DNA of 64,000 bases from Candidatus Pacearchaeota archaeon. Its GTDB lineage: Archaea; Nanobdellota; Nanobdellia; Pacearchaeales; GW2011-AR1. Below, piece by piece: positions 23,002-29,634 of the stretch. The translations under genes and the position numbers were made by a program. How positions within the stretch are numbered: the first letter of the stretch is position 1; each line of letters begins with the position of its first letter. The notes under the pieces were generated by a model. The model did not search any database and was not told the origin of the DNA. It saw only the letters and a program-made list of their open reading frames with translations. The stretch lies in assembly GCA_018304105.1 (NCBI GenBank), contig JAGVWX010000007.1, positions 1 through 64,000 of the forward strand. Reading direction: 5' to 3'.

Positions 23002-23334
23002 ATGGAAAAGGAAGAAATAATTGAGGGGATACTTTATCTGCTGCAAGGAGACAATTCAAATTTTGATGGGTTTGGGTATACTCTGGAAGAGGTAAGGACT
23101 TTTCTTAAGTTCAATAAAGTTGGTGAATTTAAGGAGAATGGTGATTTAACGGATTTCTTGCATGAGATGGAACAAGACGGCTTAATTGAAGAAAGACATT
23201 TCGATTTTAGCGGAAAAGATTTAGGAAGGATTGATTATAGCATTGAAAATATTGGAATAAAGAAAATTGAAGAAATAAAGAAGAGTCTGAAAGTTAGGGG
23301 GATTAAACTGGAAGACAAATGGAAAATTGCCTAG
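23002..23334 (+). CDS. Winged-helix-like small protein of unknown function
   Basis: The 110-residue protein has helix-rich content with a repeated EEIIEGILYLLQ / FLHEMEQDGLIEERHFDFSGKDLGRIDYSIENIGIKKIEEI pattern. The helix pair followed by a beta-like wing and a terminal helix is reminiscent of PadR- or winged-helix folds. The TTTTATAAAAACC promoter lies 24 bases upstream of the ATG, so the message should be leaderless. DNA binding is inference. Confidence 0.5.
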   Translation: MEKEEIIEGILYLLQGDNSNFDGFGYTLEEVRTFLKFNKVGEFKENGDLTDFLHEMEQDGLIEERHFDFSGKDLGRIDYSIENIGIKKIEEIKKSLKVRGIKLEDKWKIA

Positions 23335-23391
23335 ATTTTAATTAAATAAAATGTCCAACAGTTTTATAAATTCCTTTGAGCTTTCTTGGTT

Positions 23392-24093
23392 ATGGGCAGC
23401 GAGATAAAAAATAAGGCTGTTGTTATAACAGGAGCCAGTAGCGGAATAGGCAGGTCAATTGCGGAAGCTTTCTTAGAGAAAGGGGCTAAAGTTATAGTTT
23501 TTGGAATGAACCAGCCCAAGACCGATGTGGAATTTCATAAGGTTGATGTGTCCAAAGAAGACGAGATTAAGTTTGCGTTATCTAAAGTCAAGAATATTGA
23601 TTTTTTAATCAATAATGCAGGCATTGCAAAGATTGAGAGTGTTGAAAAAATGTCTACTAAAGATATGAATGAAATGATAGATATTAATTTCAAGGGTATT
23701 TTCTGGATGTCTAAATATTCTATTCCTAAAATTAAGGATGGCGGATGTATTATTAATATTAGCTCTCTGGCGGGATTAAAAAGTTTTGAGAAATATGGAA
23801 TCTATTGTGCGACTAAATCTGCGGTAATCAGCCTAACTAAAACTCTTGCTTTAGAATTAGCTCAGAGAAAAATTAGAGTTAATTGTATTGCTCCAGGAGT
23901 AGTTGATACAGGAATATGGGAAAAGATGTATGGCAGGAATGGCAGAAAGGAGTTGAAAGATTGCGAAGACTCTATACCATTGAAGAGAGTTGGAAAGCCG
24001 AATGAGATAGCGCATGCGGCCTTATTTTTTTGCGAGAATGAATTTGTGAACGGTCAGACAATAAGCGTTGACGGTGGAGAGAGTATAGATTAA
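23392..24093 (+). CDS. Short-chain dehydrogenase/reductase (SDR)
   Basis: The 233-residue enzyme has a classical SDR layout: TGASSGIG (NAD(P)-binding glycine motif), NNAG, the catalytic set N-S-Y-K with ISSLAG (Ser), YGIYCATKSA (Tyr-xxx-Lys), then IAPGVVDTG and a C-terminal GQTISVDGG. This is the FabG/3-oxoacyl-ACP reductase-like group; the substrate cannot be read. The start is ATG 23392 rather than the upstream TTG. The stop is 1 base before the alaS start, so the two are cotranscribed. A TTTTATAAATT promoter precedes it. Confidence 0.92.
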   Translation: MGSEIKNKAVVITGASSGIGRSIAEAFLEKGAKVIVFGMNQPKTDVEFHKVDVSKEDEIKFALSKVKNIDFLINNAGIAKIESVEKMSTKDMNEMIDINFKGIFWMSKYSIPKIKDGGCIINISSLAGLKSFEKYGIYCATKSAVISLTKTLALELAQRKIRVNCIAPGVVDTGIWEKMYGRNGRKELKDCEDSIPLKRVGKPNEIAHAALFFCENEFVNGQTISVDGGESID

Positions 24094-24094
24094 T

Positions 24095-25882
24095 ATGGAA
24101 ATAAAAACGAGATGGGAACTGATAAAGAAATATATTGAGTTCTTTAGGAGCAAGGGGCATCATGAAATTCCTTCGGCTTCGCTGATTCCGGAGAATGATC
24201 CAACTGTGCTGTTTACGACTGCAGGAATGCATCCGCTTGTGCCGTTTTTGCAGGGGGAAAGGCATCCGCATGGGAAGAGGCTTGTTGATGTGCAGAAGTG
24301 CATTAGAACGGGCGATATTGAAGATGTTGGAGACGAAGTTCATCACACTTTCTTCGAGATGCTTGGGAATTGGTCGCTTGGAGATTATTGGAAAAAGGAA
24401 GCGATTGAATGGAGCTATGAATTTCTTACTTCGGAAGAATGGCTTGGGATTCCAAAAGAGAAACTTGCGGTTAGCTGTTTTGTCGGAGAAGAATCGATGG
24501 GAGTGAAGAAAGATATTGAGAGCTCGGAGCATTGGCTGAAGATGGGAATTCCTGAAAAGAGAATTGCTTTTCTTAGCAGGTCGCAGAATTGGTGGGGGCT
24601 GGCTGGAGAGAGCGGACCATGTGGGCCAGATACGGAAATGTTTTATTGGGTTGGGAAGGGAGACGCGCCAGAAAAGTTTGAGCCAGAAGATAAAAGATGG
24701 GTTGAAATATGGAATGATGTTTTTATGCAATACAGTAAGAAAAAAGACGGAGGGTACGAACTTTTGGAACACAAGAATGTTGACACTGGAATGGGAGTTG
24801 AAAGGACGATTGCAGTTTTGCTCGGGCTTGATGATAATTACAAAACGCCCGGTTTCACGCCGATAATTGCGGAGATTGAGAAATTGTCAGGAAAGAAGTA
24901 TGATGAAAATAAAAAAGCGTTTAGGATTATTGCGGACCATTTGAGAGCGAGTGTTTTTATTCTTGGAGACGAAAGAGGAGTGAAGCCGGGAAATCTTGGG
25001 CAGGGTTATGTTTTGCGAAGGTTGATTAGAAGAGCGATTAGGTATGGAAATATTCTGGGGATTGAGCAGGATTTTACTGTCCAGATTGCGAGGGCGATTT
25101 TACCGGTTTATCCGGATTATCAAGAACTGCATAGGAATCATAAGACGATTTGCGACGAGTTGCAAGCGGAAGAAGAGAGATTTAGGAAGACGCTTGAGAA
25201 AGGGCTTAAAATTTTTGAGAAGATTGCGCATGATGATATTATCACGGGAAGAGAGGCGTTCTTGCTTTTCCAATCGTATGGATTTCCGATTGAGATGACT
25301 GTTGAGCTGGCGAATGAGAAAGGCGCGCAGATTGATTTGGAAGAGTATAATTCGGAATTTAAGAGACATCAGGATTTGTCGAGGACTTCAAGCGCTGGGC
25401 AGTTTAAGTCTGGATTGGCAGACGATTCTGAACAGACGAAGAAGCTGCACACTGCGACGCACATGCTTCTTGAGGCGCTGAAAAGAGTTTTGAATTCAGA
25501 CATTAGGCAAAGAGGTTCGAATATTACTCCTACAAGGTCGAGGTTTGATTTTTCTTACGAGAGGAAATTGAGCGATGAAGAAAGGAAAGAAGTTGAGGAG
25601 ATGGTTAATGGAAAGATTCGCGCGGGGCTGGAAGTTGAAAGGGAAGAGCTGCCATTGCAGGAAGCGTTTAGCTCTGGGGCGATGGGAGAATTTGGAGCGA
25701 AGTATCCAGACATTGTTTCAGTTTACACGGTTCTTGATCCTAATGAACCAAGAGGATATTTCAGCAAGGAGATTTGCACAGGACCGCATGTTCATAATAC
25801 GAAAGAGTTAGGGAAATTTAAAATATTAAAAGAAGAAAGTGTGAGTGCTGGTGTGAGAAGGATTAAGAGTGTTGTGGAGTAA
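24095..25882 (+). CDS. alaS: Alanine--tRNA ligase lacking the C-terminal domain
   Basis: The 595-residue protein has the catalytic core (RWELIKKYIEFFRSKGHHEIPSASLIPENDPTVLFTTAGMHPL, FFEMLGNWSLGDYWKKEA), the tRNA-recognition helices and the editing domain with HTATHMLLE (HxxxH) and the CxxxH motif CTGPHVHNT. It ends at about SAGVRRIKSVVE, where usual AlaRS proteins (about 870) go on to a coiled coil and the C-Ala domain. So it lacks C-Ala. The N-terminus is of bacterial rather than archaeal type. It may dimerise differently. It is 1 base after the SDR gene. Confidence 0.95.
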   Translation: MEIKTRWELIKKYIEFFRSKGHHEIPSASLIPENDPTVLFTTAGMHPLVPFLQGERHPHGKRLVDVQKCIRTGDIEDVGDEVHHTFFEMLGNWSLGDYWKKEAIEWSYEFLTSEEWLGIPKEKLAVSCFVGEESMGVKKDIESSEHWLKMGIPEKRIAFLSRSQNWWGLAGESGPCGPDTEMFYWVGKGDAPEKFEPEDKRWVEIWNDVFMQYSKKKDGGYELLEHKNVDTGMGVERTIAVLLGLDDNYKTPGFTPIIAEIEKLSGKKYDENKKAFRIIADHLRASVFILGDERGVKPGNLGQGYVLRRLIRRAIRYGNILGIEQDFTVQIARAILPVYPDYQELHRNHKTICDELQAEEERFRKTLEKGLKIFEKIAHDDIITGREAFLLFQSYGFPIEMTVELANEKGAQIDLEEYNSEFKRHQDLSRTSSAGQFKSGLADDSEQTKKLHTATHMLLEALKRVLNSDIRQRGSNITPTRSRFDFSYERKLSDEERKEVEEMVNGKIRAGLEVEREELPLQEAFSSGAMGEFGAKYPDIVSVYTVLDPNEPRGYFSKEICTGPHVHNTKELGKFKILKEESVSAGVRRIKSVVE

Positions 25883-25916
25883 GATTTATAATTGAGTGGT
25901 TGTTTATTATATTAAA

Positions 25917-25982
25917 ATGAAAAGAAAGTCTTCTAAGAAATCGTCAAGGGAGAGCAAAATTTCTGCTAAAAAAAGAGCGTGA
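25917..25982 (+). other. Very short basic ORF in frame with the interrupted gene
   Basis: ATG 25917 to TGA 25980-25982 encodes 21 residues, strongly basic (MKRKSSKKSSRESKI). It is in the same frame as the interrupted gene that follows, so it may be that gene's original N-terminus rather than an independent peptide. It is preceded by TTTATTATATTAAAATG, a promoter-like stretch. Confidence 0.3.
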
Positions 25983-26012
25983 AGAGACCCAAAAAAGGAT
26001 GGGGACGCTCTT

Positions 26013-26462
26013 ATGGATACTGACCTTGTCATTCTGATTATTCAGGCGACGTCTTCAGTTATAGCCCTAATTTCAGTTGTCGTGCTTTATCTGACGATAA
26101 ACAGCAATAGGAAAATTAACTAAAGGCTTCTTTTTAATGAGGTTGTAAAACAAGAAAGAGAACTGAGGGTTAAACTAAGTGAGTATAGAGAAGAGATTCA
26201 TAAAAGAGAAAGCAAATCCAAAAAGGAAGAAGATTTTATTGAGATAAAATTGGATTACGACACCTTGCTGTTTAATTATTATGAATATCTTGCTATTTGC
26301 GTTTATCAGAGACTTGTTAATGAACAGGAAACAAAACTTTATTTTAAAGATTTGTTGGTTGGGGTTAGGCAGAAGTTTGAGAATTCTGTTTTATTCATGG
26401 AACATTATGCCGAGAGAAGTCAATACGGGGCTCTTCGTTGGTTGTTTAGACATTGGGACTGA
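26013..26462 (+). pseudogene. Membrane-anchored coiled-coil protein interrupted by an in-frame stop
   Basis: ATG 26013 begins MDTDLVILIIQATSSVIALISVVVLYLTINSNRKIN, a single transmembrane helix. It is then cut by TAA at 26121. The same frame continues without break to 26462 with RLLFNEVVKQERELRVKLSEYREEIHKRES... LRWLFRHWD. The continuous open frame on both sides, with a membrane anchor before and a coiled coil after, indicates one original gene of 150 codons (or 182 from 25917, with a second stop). It may be a decaying gene, a sequencing error or a site of readthrough. The shape is like DUF4760-type proteins; the function is unknown. Confidence 0.6.
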
Positions 26463-26497
26463 ATGATTAGTTATTGGTTCTCAAAAAGTTTAAATAG

Positions 26498-26518
26498 TTT
26501 CCTACTTTGGGTAGGAAA
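26498..26518. promoter_or_regulatory. Perfect inverted repeat at the AbrB start, candidate operator
   Basis: TTTCCTAC (26498-26505) and GTAGGAAA (26511-26518) form an 8-bp perfect inverted repeat with a 5-base spacer ending at the A of the ATG. A TTTAAATAG box lies just upstream. This is where an autoregulating AbrB-type antitoxin would bind. Confidence 0.6.
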
Positions 26519-26793
26519 TGGTAGAACTAAAGGTAAGACTTGGGCCAAAGGGGCAGGTTGTAATTCCAAAGATATTCAGAAATATGTTCAAGATGCACCC
26601 AGGCAGCGAGATAATAATCACGTTTGAGAAAGATAAAGGGGTTGTAATTAAGAAAACAGAAGGCAGGATTGCCGAGAAATTTAAGGAAATTGCGACGGAA
26701 GTATCGAAGGAGAGGAAAGGCAAGAAGTTTTCTTATAATAAAAATGAGTTTTATGAGCAATATGAAAAGAGAGAAAAAAGAGCAGGACTCTGA
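26518..26793 (+). CDS. AbrB/SpoVT-domain antitoxin
   Basis: The 91-residue protein starts with VRLGPKGQVVIPKIFRNMFKMHPGSEIIITFEKDKGVVIKK, the swapped-hairpin AbrB DNA-binding domain that binds DNA as a dimer. Its C-terminal tail (EIATEVSKERKGKKFSYNKNEFYEQYEKR) would wrap the toxin. The gene overlaps the following PIN-domain gene, the usual VapB-VapC order. A perfect palindrome at its start supports autorepression. The message is likely leaderless. Confidence 0.88.
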   Translation: MVELKVRLGPKGQVVIPKIFRNMFKMHPGSEIIITFEKDKGVVIKKTEGRIAEKFKEIATEVSKERKGKKFSYNKNEFYEQYEKREKRAGL

Positions 26794-27205
26794 GCTGGAA
26801 GATTTGTATCTGGACGCGAATGTTTTTATTTATTCTATTTTGGACGATAGTTTTGTTGGAAACAACGCTAGAAGAATATTAGAAAAAATTGAAAATGGAG
26901 TTTATCAAGGATTCACTTCGGTGCTGACGGTTGACGAGGTTTTATGGAAGATTCAAAAAGTTGTTGGAAAAGAGAAGGCTGCAGGCATAGCCAGGGATTT
27001 TTTGGGCTTGGCGAATCTTGAATTTGTGCCTGCCGATAATTCTGTAATAACAAAAGCACTGGAAATCTATATGAGCGAGAAATTGGACCCGAGAGACTCA
27101 ATACATTTGGCTTGCATGCAAATTAAAAAGCTTAAAGTAATCGCAAGCTCGGATATTGATTTCGACAGAGTAAAATGGATAAGAAGAATTGATTTCTCTA
27201 AGTAA
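26762..27205 (+). CDS. PIN-domain ribonuclease toxin (VapC-like)
   Basis: With the start at ATG 26762 the protein has 148 residues. ATG 26744 and 26753 are also possible; all overlap the antitoxin. PIN acidic residues are visible: LYLDANVFIYSI (D18), TVDEVLWKIQ (E), LDPRDSIHLACM (D), and ASSDIDFDRV (D). These form the metal site of a site-specific RNase. The partner is the AbrB-type antitoxin upstream. The gene is convergent with the pilin at 27206, directly abutting it by one base. Confidence 0.88.
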   Translation: MKREKKEQDSELEDLYLDANVFIYSILDDSFVGNNARRILEKIENGVYQGFTSVLTVDEVLWKIQKVVGKEKAAGIARDFLGLANLEFVPADNSVITKALEIYMSEKLDPRDSIHLACMQIKKLKVIASSDIDFDRVKWIRRIDFSK

Positions 27206-27595
27206 CTAGTTAACAAAAATCGTGCTATTGATTTTTCTTATGAGATTTGCGCCTTTCTTCAGCTGGCCTGTGGCGTTGAAGGTTGGGAGGGCCATGGCAT
27301 TTTTGCCGTCGGATGTGTTAAGGTAAACGTAGCCATCGTAAAGGCCTATTGAATATTCTTTGCCGGCAATTGTATTTGGAATGTCAAATTCCCTGGTGTA
27401 ACCGTCTGTTGATTTTGCTGCAATGTTTATTTCATTTTGAATATCTAATGCTAATTCGGTTATTATTATGTTTCTTTGCTCTGCACTTTTCTCCGCGATT
27501 CTTCCCTGGAAAATTCCTACAAAGACTATCACGAAAAAAAAGACTGCTCCAACTAAGAGCATGAATTCGATTGCGGACTGGGCTCTTTTATTCAT
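27206..27595 (-). CDS. Type IV pilin-like protein
   Basis: I chose ATG 27595 (MNKRAQSAIEFMLLVGAVFFFVIVFVGIF), because the leader NKRAQSAIEF is a typical archaeal pilin processing site, with a short basic leader and a conserved glutamate at mature position 5. The remaining track extension crosses a repeat element. The 129-residue protein ends with a small beta-rich domain (GKEYSIGLYDGYVYLNTSDGKNAM). It lies in the same neighbourhood as the pilus assembly genes, so it is a candidate minor pilin. It has no Cys. Confidence 0.75.
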   Translation of the reverse strand: MNKRAQSAIEFMLLVGAVFFFVIVFVGIFQGRIAEKSAEQRNIIITELALDIQNEINIAAKSTDGYTREFDIPNTIAGKEYSIGLYDGYVYLNTSDGKNAMALPTFNATGQLKKGANLIRKINSTIFVN

Positions 27596-27659
27596 AAGAT
27601 TGTTAGAATCTAAGCGTATATATTGTTTTTGCAAGGATAATAAATTATGATGTCCTACC

Positions 27660-27950
27660 CGCCCAATTGTCCGCAAACATTGAGGCTGCGGCAATTATTT
27701 GCAACTTCGCCTATTCGCAGATTTTTGGCATTGTTTTTTACCCGCCCAACTCGCAGCCACGCTCGAAATTTGCTAATTATTTGCACTCGCGTAACATGCT
27801 CGCCCACCCGATGCGATGTTGCCTTAGATATCTTGGCGTCTGGCAACATCGCCTAATGCCAAAAAATCGTTATGCGCTCGTTGCTTTGCCGCCTCTTCGC
27901 TCCGCCAAGAAATATCATCCCAAATCCACCAGACCGAGAAGAGTGGGAAA
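27660..27950 (+). repeat. Composite intergenic repeat region
   Basis: The 427-base gap 27596-28022 contains CCGCCCAATTGTCCGC, an inverted repeat GATTTTTGGCATT (near 27719) with AATGCCAAAAAATC (near 27856), and within it the Family 2 core GCAGCCACGC...GCGTAACATGC, an 11-bp hairpin GCGATGTTGCC/GGCAACATCGC, and a Family 1 tail with AATATCATCCC and ACCGAGAAGAGTGGG. It seems to be two element types nested. Translated shadows in the ORF track are not genes. Confidence 0.65.
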
Positions 27951-28022
27951 AGGTAGACTTGAGAACAGTTTTTTATTTAAAAGGAATTGAATTTTATTGG
28001 CACGAGATTGGTTTTTTTCATC

Positions 28023-28652
28023 TTAATCAGAAAGGACGACTGCGTTTGAGGTTGCGTTCAAATAAATCACTCTCAAGCCGGAAGTTGTTCTGATGTTTCC
28101 TGTGAGGTTGACGTTGCTCTTGTAAGCTGTGACGGAATTGCCTGAACTTGTCGAGACGTTGAAGACAATGTAGTAATCCATTATTCTGATTTCATTGATG
28201 CCGTCGGGGAGATATGCTTTGACGGTTGTTCTTGCCGGATAGCCGGAGTAAAAGACTGTTTCTGACTGGGAAACTATTTTTTGTGAGAAACTTTCTATCT
28301 GGTTGAATTTCATTGTGTCTTTTATTTGTGATGAGTATGTGAGTGCGATGCCAAGAGCGGTTAAGACTATGAAAAGGACGAAAGAAATTACTATGAGATA
28401 TTCTGTGCTGATTTGTCCTTTGTTGAAGATATTTTGGAATTGTTTGCACCCACCCAACTCGCGGTCACGCTCGGGTTGCTTGCTAATTCGCTCGCGTAAC
28501 GCGCTCGCCCGCCCAGATAGTTTTGACTTGCAGTTAACTGACGAAGTCTCACGATATTCTTCGTGAGAGGCAGCCAGGCAAGCTAAATTATTTCTCGCAA
28601 ACAATTCTGGTTTTTCAACAGAATTATTTATTTGTCCTCTTTTGTTTTGCAT
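28023..28652 (-). CDS. Type IV pilin-like protein with repeat element inserted in its leader
   Basis: The frame of 209 residues opens MQNKRGQI, then 70 residues of low-plausibility sequence, then FNKGQISTEYLIVISFVLFIVLTALGIAL, a classic archaeal pilin leader and helix. The 219 bases between the two GQI copies are an inserted Family 2 element plus a 9-bp duplication. Removing it restores MQNKRGQISTEYLIV, a normal pilin of 136 residues. Because 219 is divisible by three and no stop occurs, the frame stays open. As it stands, the signal helix would be internal, so export is doubtful. It could be a pseudogene or use an internal start. Confidence 0.7.
   Translation of the reverse strand: MQNKRGQINNSVEKPELFARNNLACLAASHEEYRETSSVNCKSKLSGRASALRERISKQPERDRELGGCKQFQNIFNKGQISTEYLIVISFVLFIVLTALGIALTYSSQIKDTMKFNQIESFSQKIVSQSETVFYSGYPARTTVKAYLPDGINEIRIMDYYIVFNVSTSSGNSVTAYKSNVNLTGNIRTTSGLRVIYLNATSNAVVLSD
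28420..28629 (+). mobile_element. Family 2 MITE-like insertion with 9-bp target duplication
   Basis: The flanking sequence ATTTGTCCT occurs at 28411-28419 and 28630-28638, giving a 9-bp direct repeat around a 210-bp insert. The insert has TGTTGAA/TTCAACA ends and a perfect GAATTGTTTGC (28437-28447) / GCAAACAATTC (28597-28607) inverted repeat. Inside are GCGGTCACGC...GCGTAACGCGC and a nested hairpin shared with 6187-6227. It carries no ORF. This is a non-autonomous mobile element. Confidence 0.8.
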
Positions 28653-28715
28653 AACTCTCGGAAGGAAAAGAGATTATTAAAGTTAGTGATTAGTCCGAAG
28701 GATTGTTTATACCTC

Positions 28716-28815
28716 AATAGGACGCCAATTGAGAATGGCTGGCGTCTTGATTAGTTGGCTCACTTCGTTCGCAAGTTATCATGCCGACTCCGTTAACCGA
28801 TAAGTTGTGGGCTGT
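28716..28815 (+). repeat. Intergenic repeat Family 1 copy with tail
   Basis: The hairpin GACGCCA/TGGCGTC (within 28716-28752) is followed by GGCTCACTTCGTTCGC, AGTTATCATGCC and ACCGATAAGTTGTGGG. It lies between pilin and the 45-bp tandem repeat in the 420-base gap 28653-29072. Confidence 0.75.
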
Positions 28816-28902
28816 CTTTTATTATTTAAGTTTGATTTAGCCGATAACATACGATATTTTTGCTTTTATTAGTTCTTTAACGAAGTTAGTTTACCAATAA
28901 AG

Positions 28903-29010
28903 TTTTAAAATAAAACTTAAGAAATCCTATAATAATTATAGTTAAGATTTTAAAATAAAACTTAAGAAATCCTATAATAATTATAGTTAAGATTTTAAAA
29001 TAAAACTTAA
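28903..29010. repeat. 45-bp tandem repeat upstream of the pilus operon
   Basis: A 45-base unit begins at 28903, 28948 and (partial, 18 bases) 28993. The unit contains the palindromic AAGTTTTAAAATAAAACTT and TATAATAATTATA. It is followed by two copies of TTTACATGCA (29013-29033). The region lies 60-170 bases upstream of the first pilus gene, so it could hold several binding sites for a regulator. Confidence 0.85.
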
Positions 29011-29072
29011 ATGTTTACATGCATTTACATGCAATTAGTTAAAGTTTTAAAGGTTCATGCTTACTAATAATT

Positions 29073-29630
29073 ATGAAAAGCAGGCTGACTTTCTTAAGTG
29101 TATTTTTAGTGTTTTTGGTAATTGTTGCGCTCGCCCACATGTTCATTCAGATTGCCTTTTACGGAACGGGATATAAGGGTTTTGCGGAGAAAGGGATAAC
29201 TGGGCTGGCAGTTGAAGGGAGTGAGGCGAATGGGCTGCCGATTTCGGAGGTTATTTTGTTTTTGGAATGGGGCTTGATTTTTTTGGGAGTGGTTTTTGTT
29301 TACGCGAAGCATAATATTGACTTGAAGAAGGAGTACACTTATTTGGCTTTGCTAAAAGAAAAGAAACATTTTTCCGGGGGAACTGAGTTGGACAGGTTCT
29401 ACGAACTTTTGAAAGAAATGAAACATTTCAGGCTTGCGACGGCTGCGAAAGTTTTTGATGTTGACACGGAAATTGTAGAAGACTGGGCGCAGAGTCTTGA
29501 GTCGAGCAAGGTTGCAGAGCTGACTTATCCTAGAATTGGCGGGCCGGAAATTAAATTAATTGAAGGAGCTTTACCAAGGAATGAAGAAAGTGAAGAAGGT
29601 TCGGAAGAGGAAAAGGAGGCAAAAAAGTAG
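29073..29630 (+). CDS. Membrane protein of the pilus locus with C-terminal helical domain
   Basis: The 185-residue protein has two transmembrane helices (about residues 5-27 and 59-78) with an outer loop containing GITGLAVEG between them, then a cytoplasmic part. This cytoplasmic part has LDRFYELLKEMKHFRLATAAKVFDVDTEIVEDWAQSLESSKVAELTY, reminiscent of a winged helix used as a protein-interaction domain, and an acidic tail. It ends 4 bases before the secretion ATPase gene, so it is the first gene of the pilus operon. No family is recognised. The role in assembly is inferred from position. Confidence 0.65.
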   Translation: MKSRLTFLSVFLVFLVIVALAHMFIQIAFYGTGYKGFAEKGITGLAVEGSEANGLPISEVILFLEWGLIFLGVVFVYAKHNIDLKKEYTYLALLKEKKHFSGGTELDRFYELLKEMKHFRLATAAKVFDVDTEIVEDWAQSLESSKVAELTYPRIGGPEIKLIEGALPRNEESEEGSEEEKEAKK

Positions 29631-29634
29631 GTGA

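Noticed and set aside
27647-28093. Several short plus-strand ORFs in the 27.6-28.1 kb gap
   Set aside because: They are translated from repeat elements rich in CGCCC and hairpins, with no ribosome-binding sites or domain signal.
28903-29010. CRISPR array
   Set aside because: The units are exact tandem copies with no variable spacers, and no cas gene is present.
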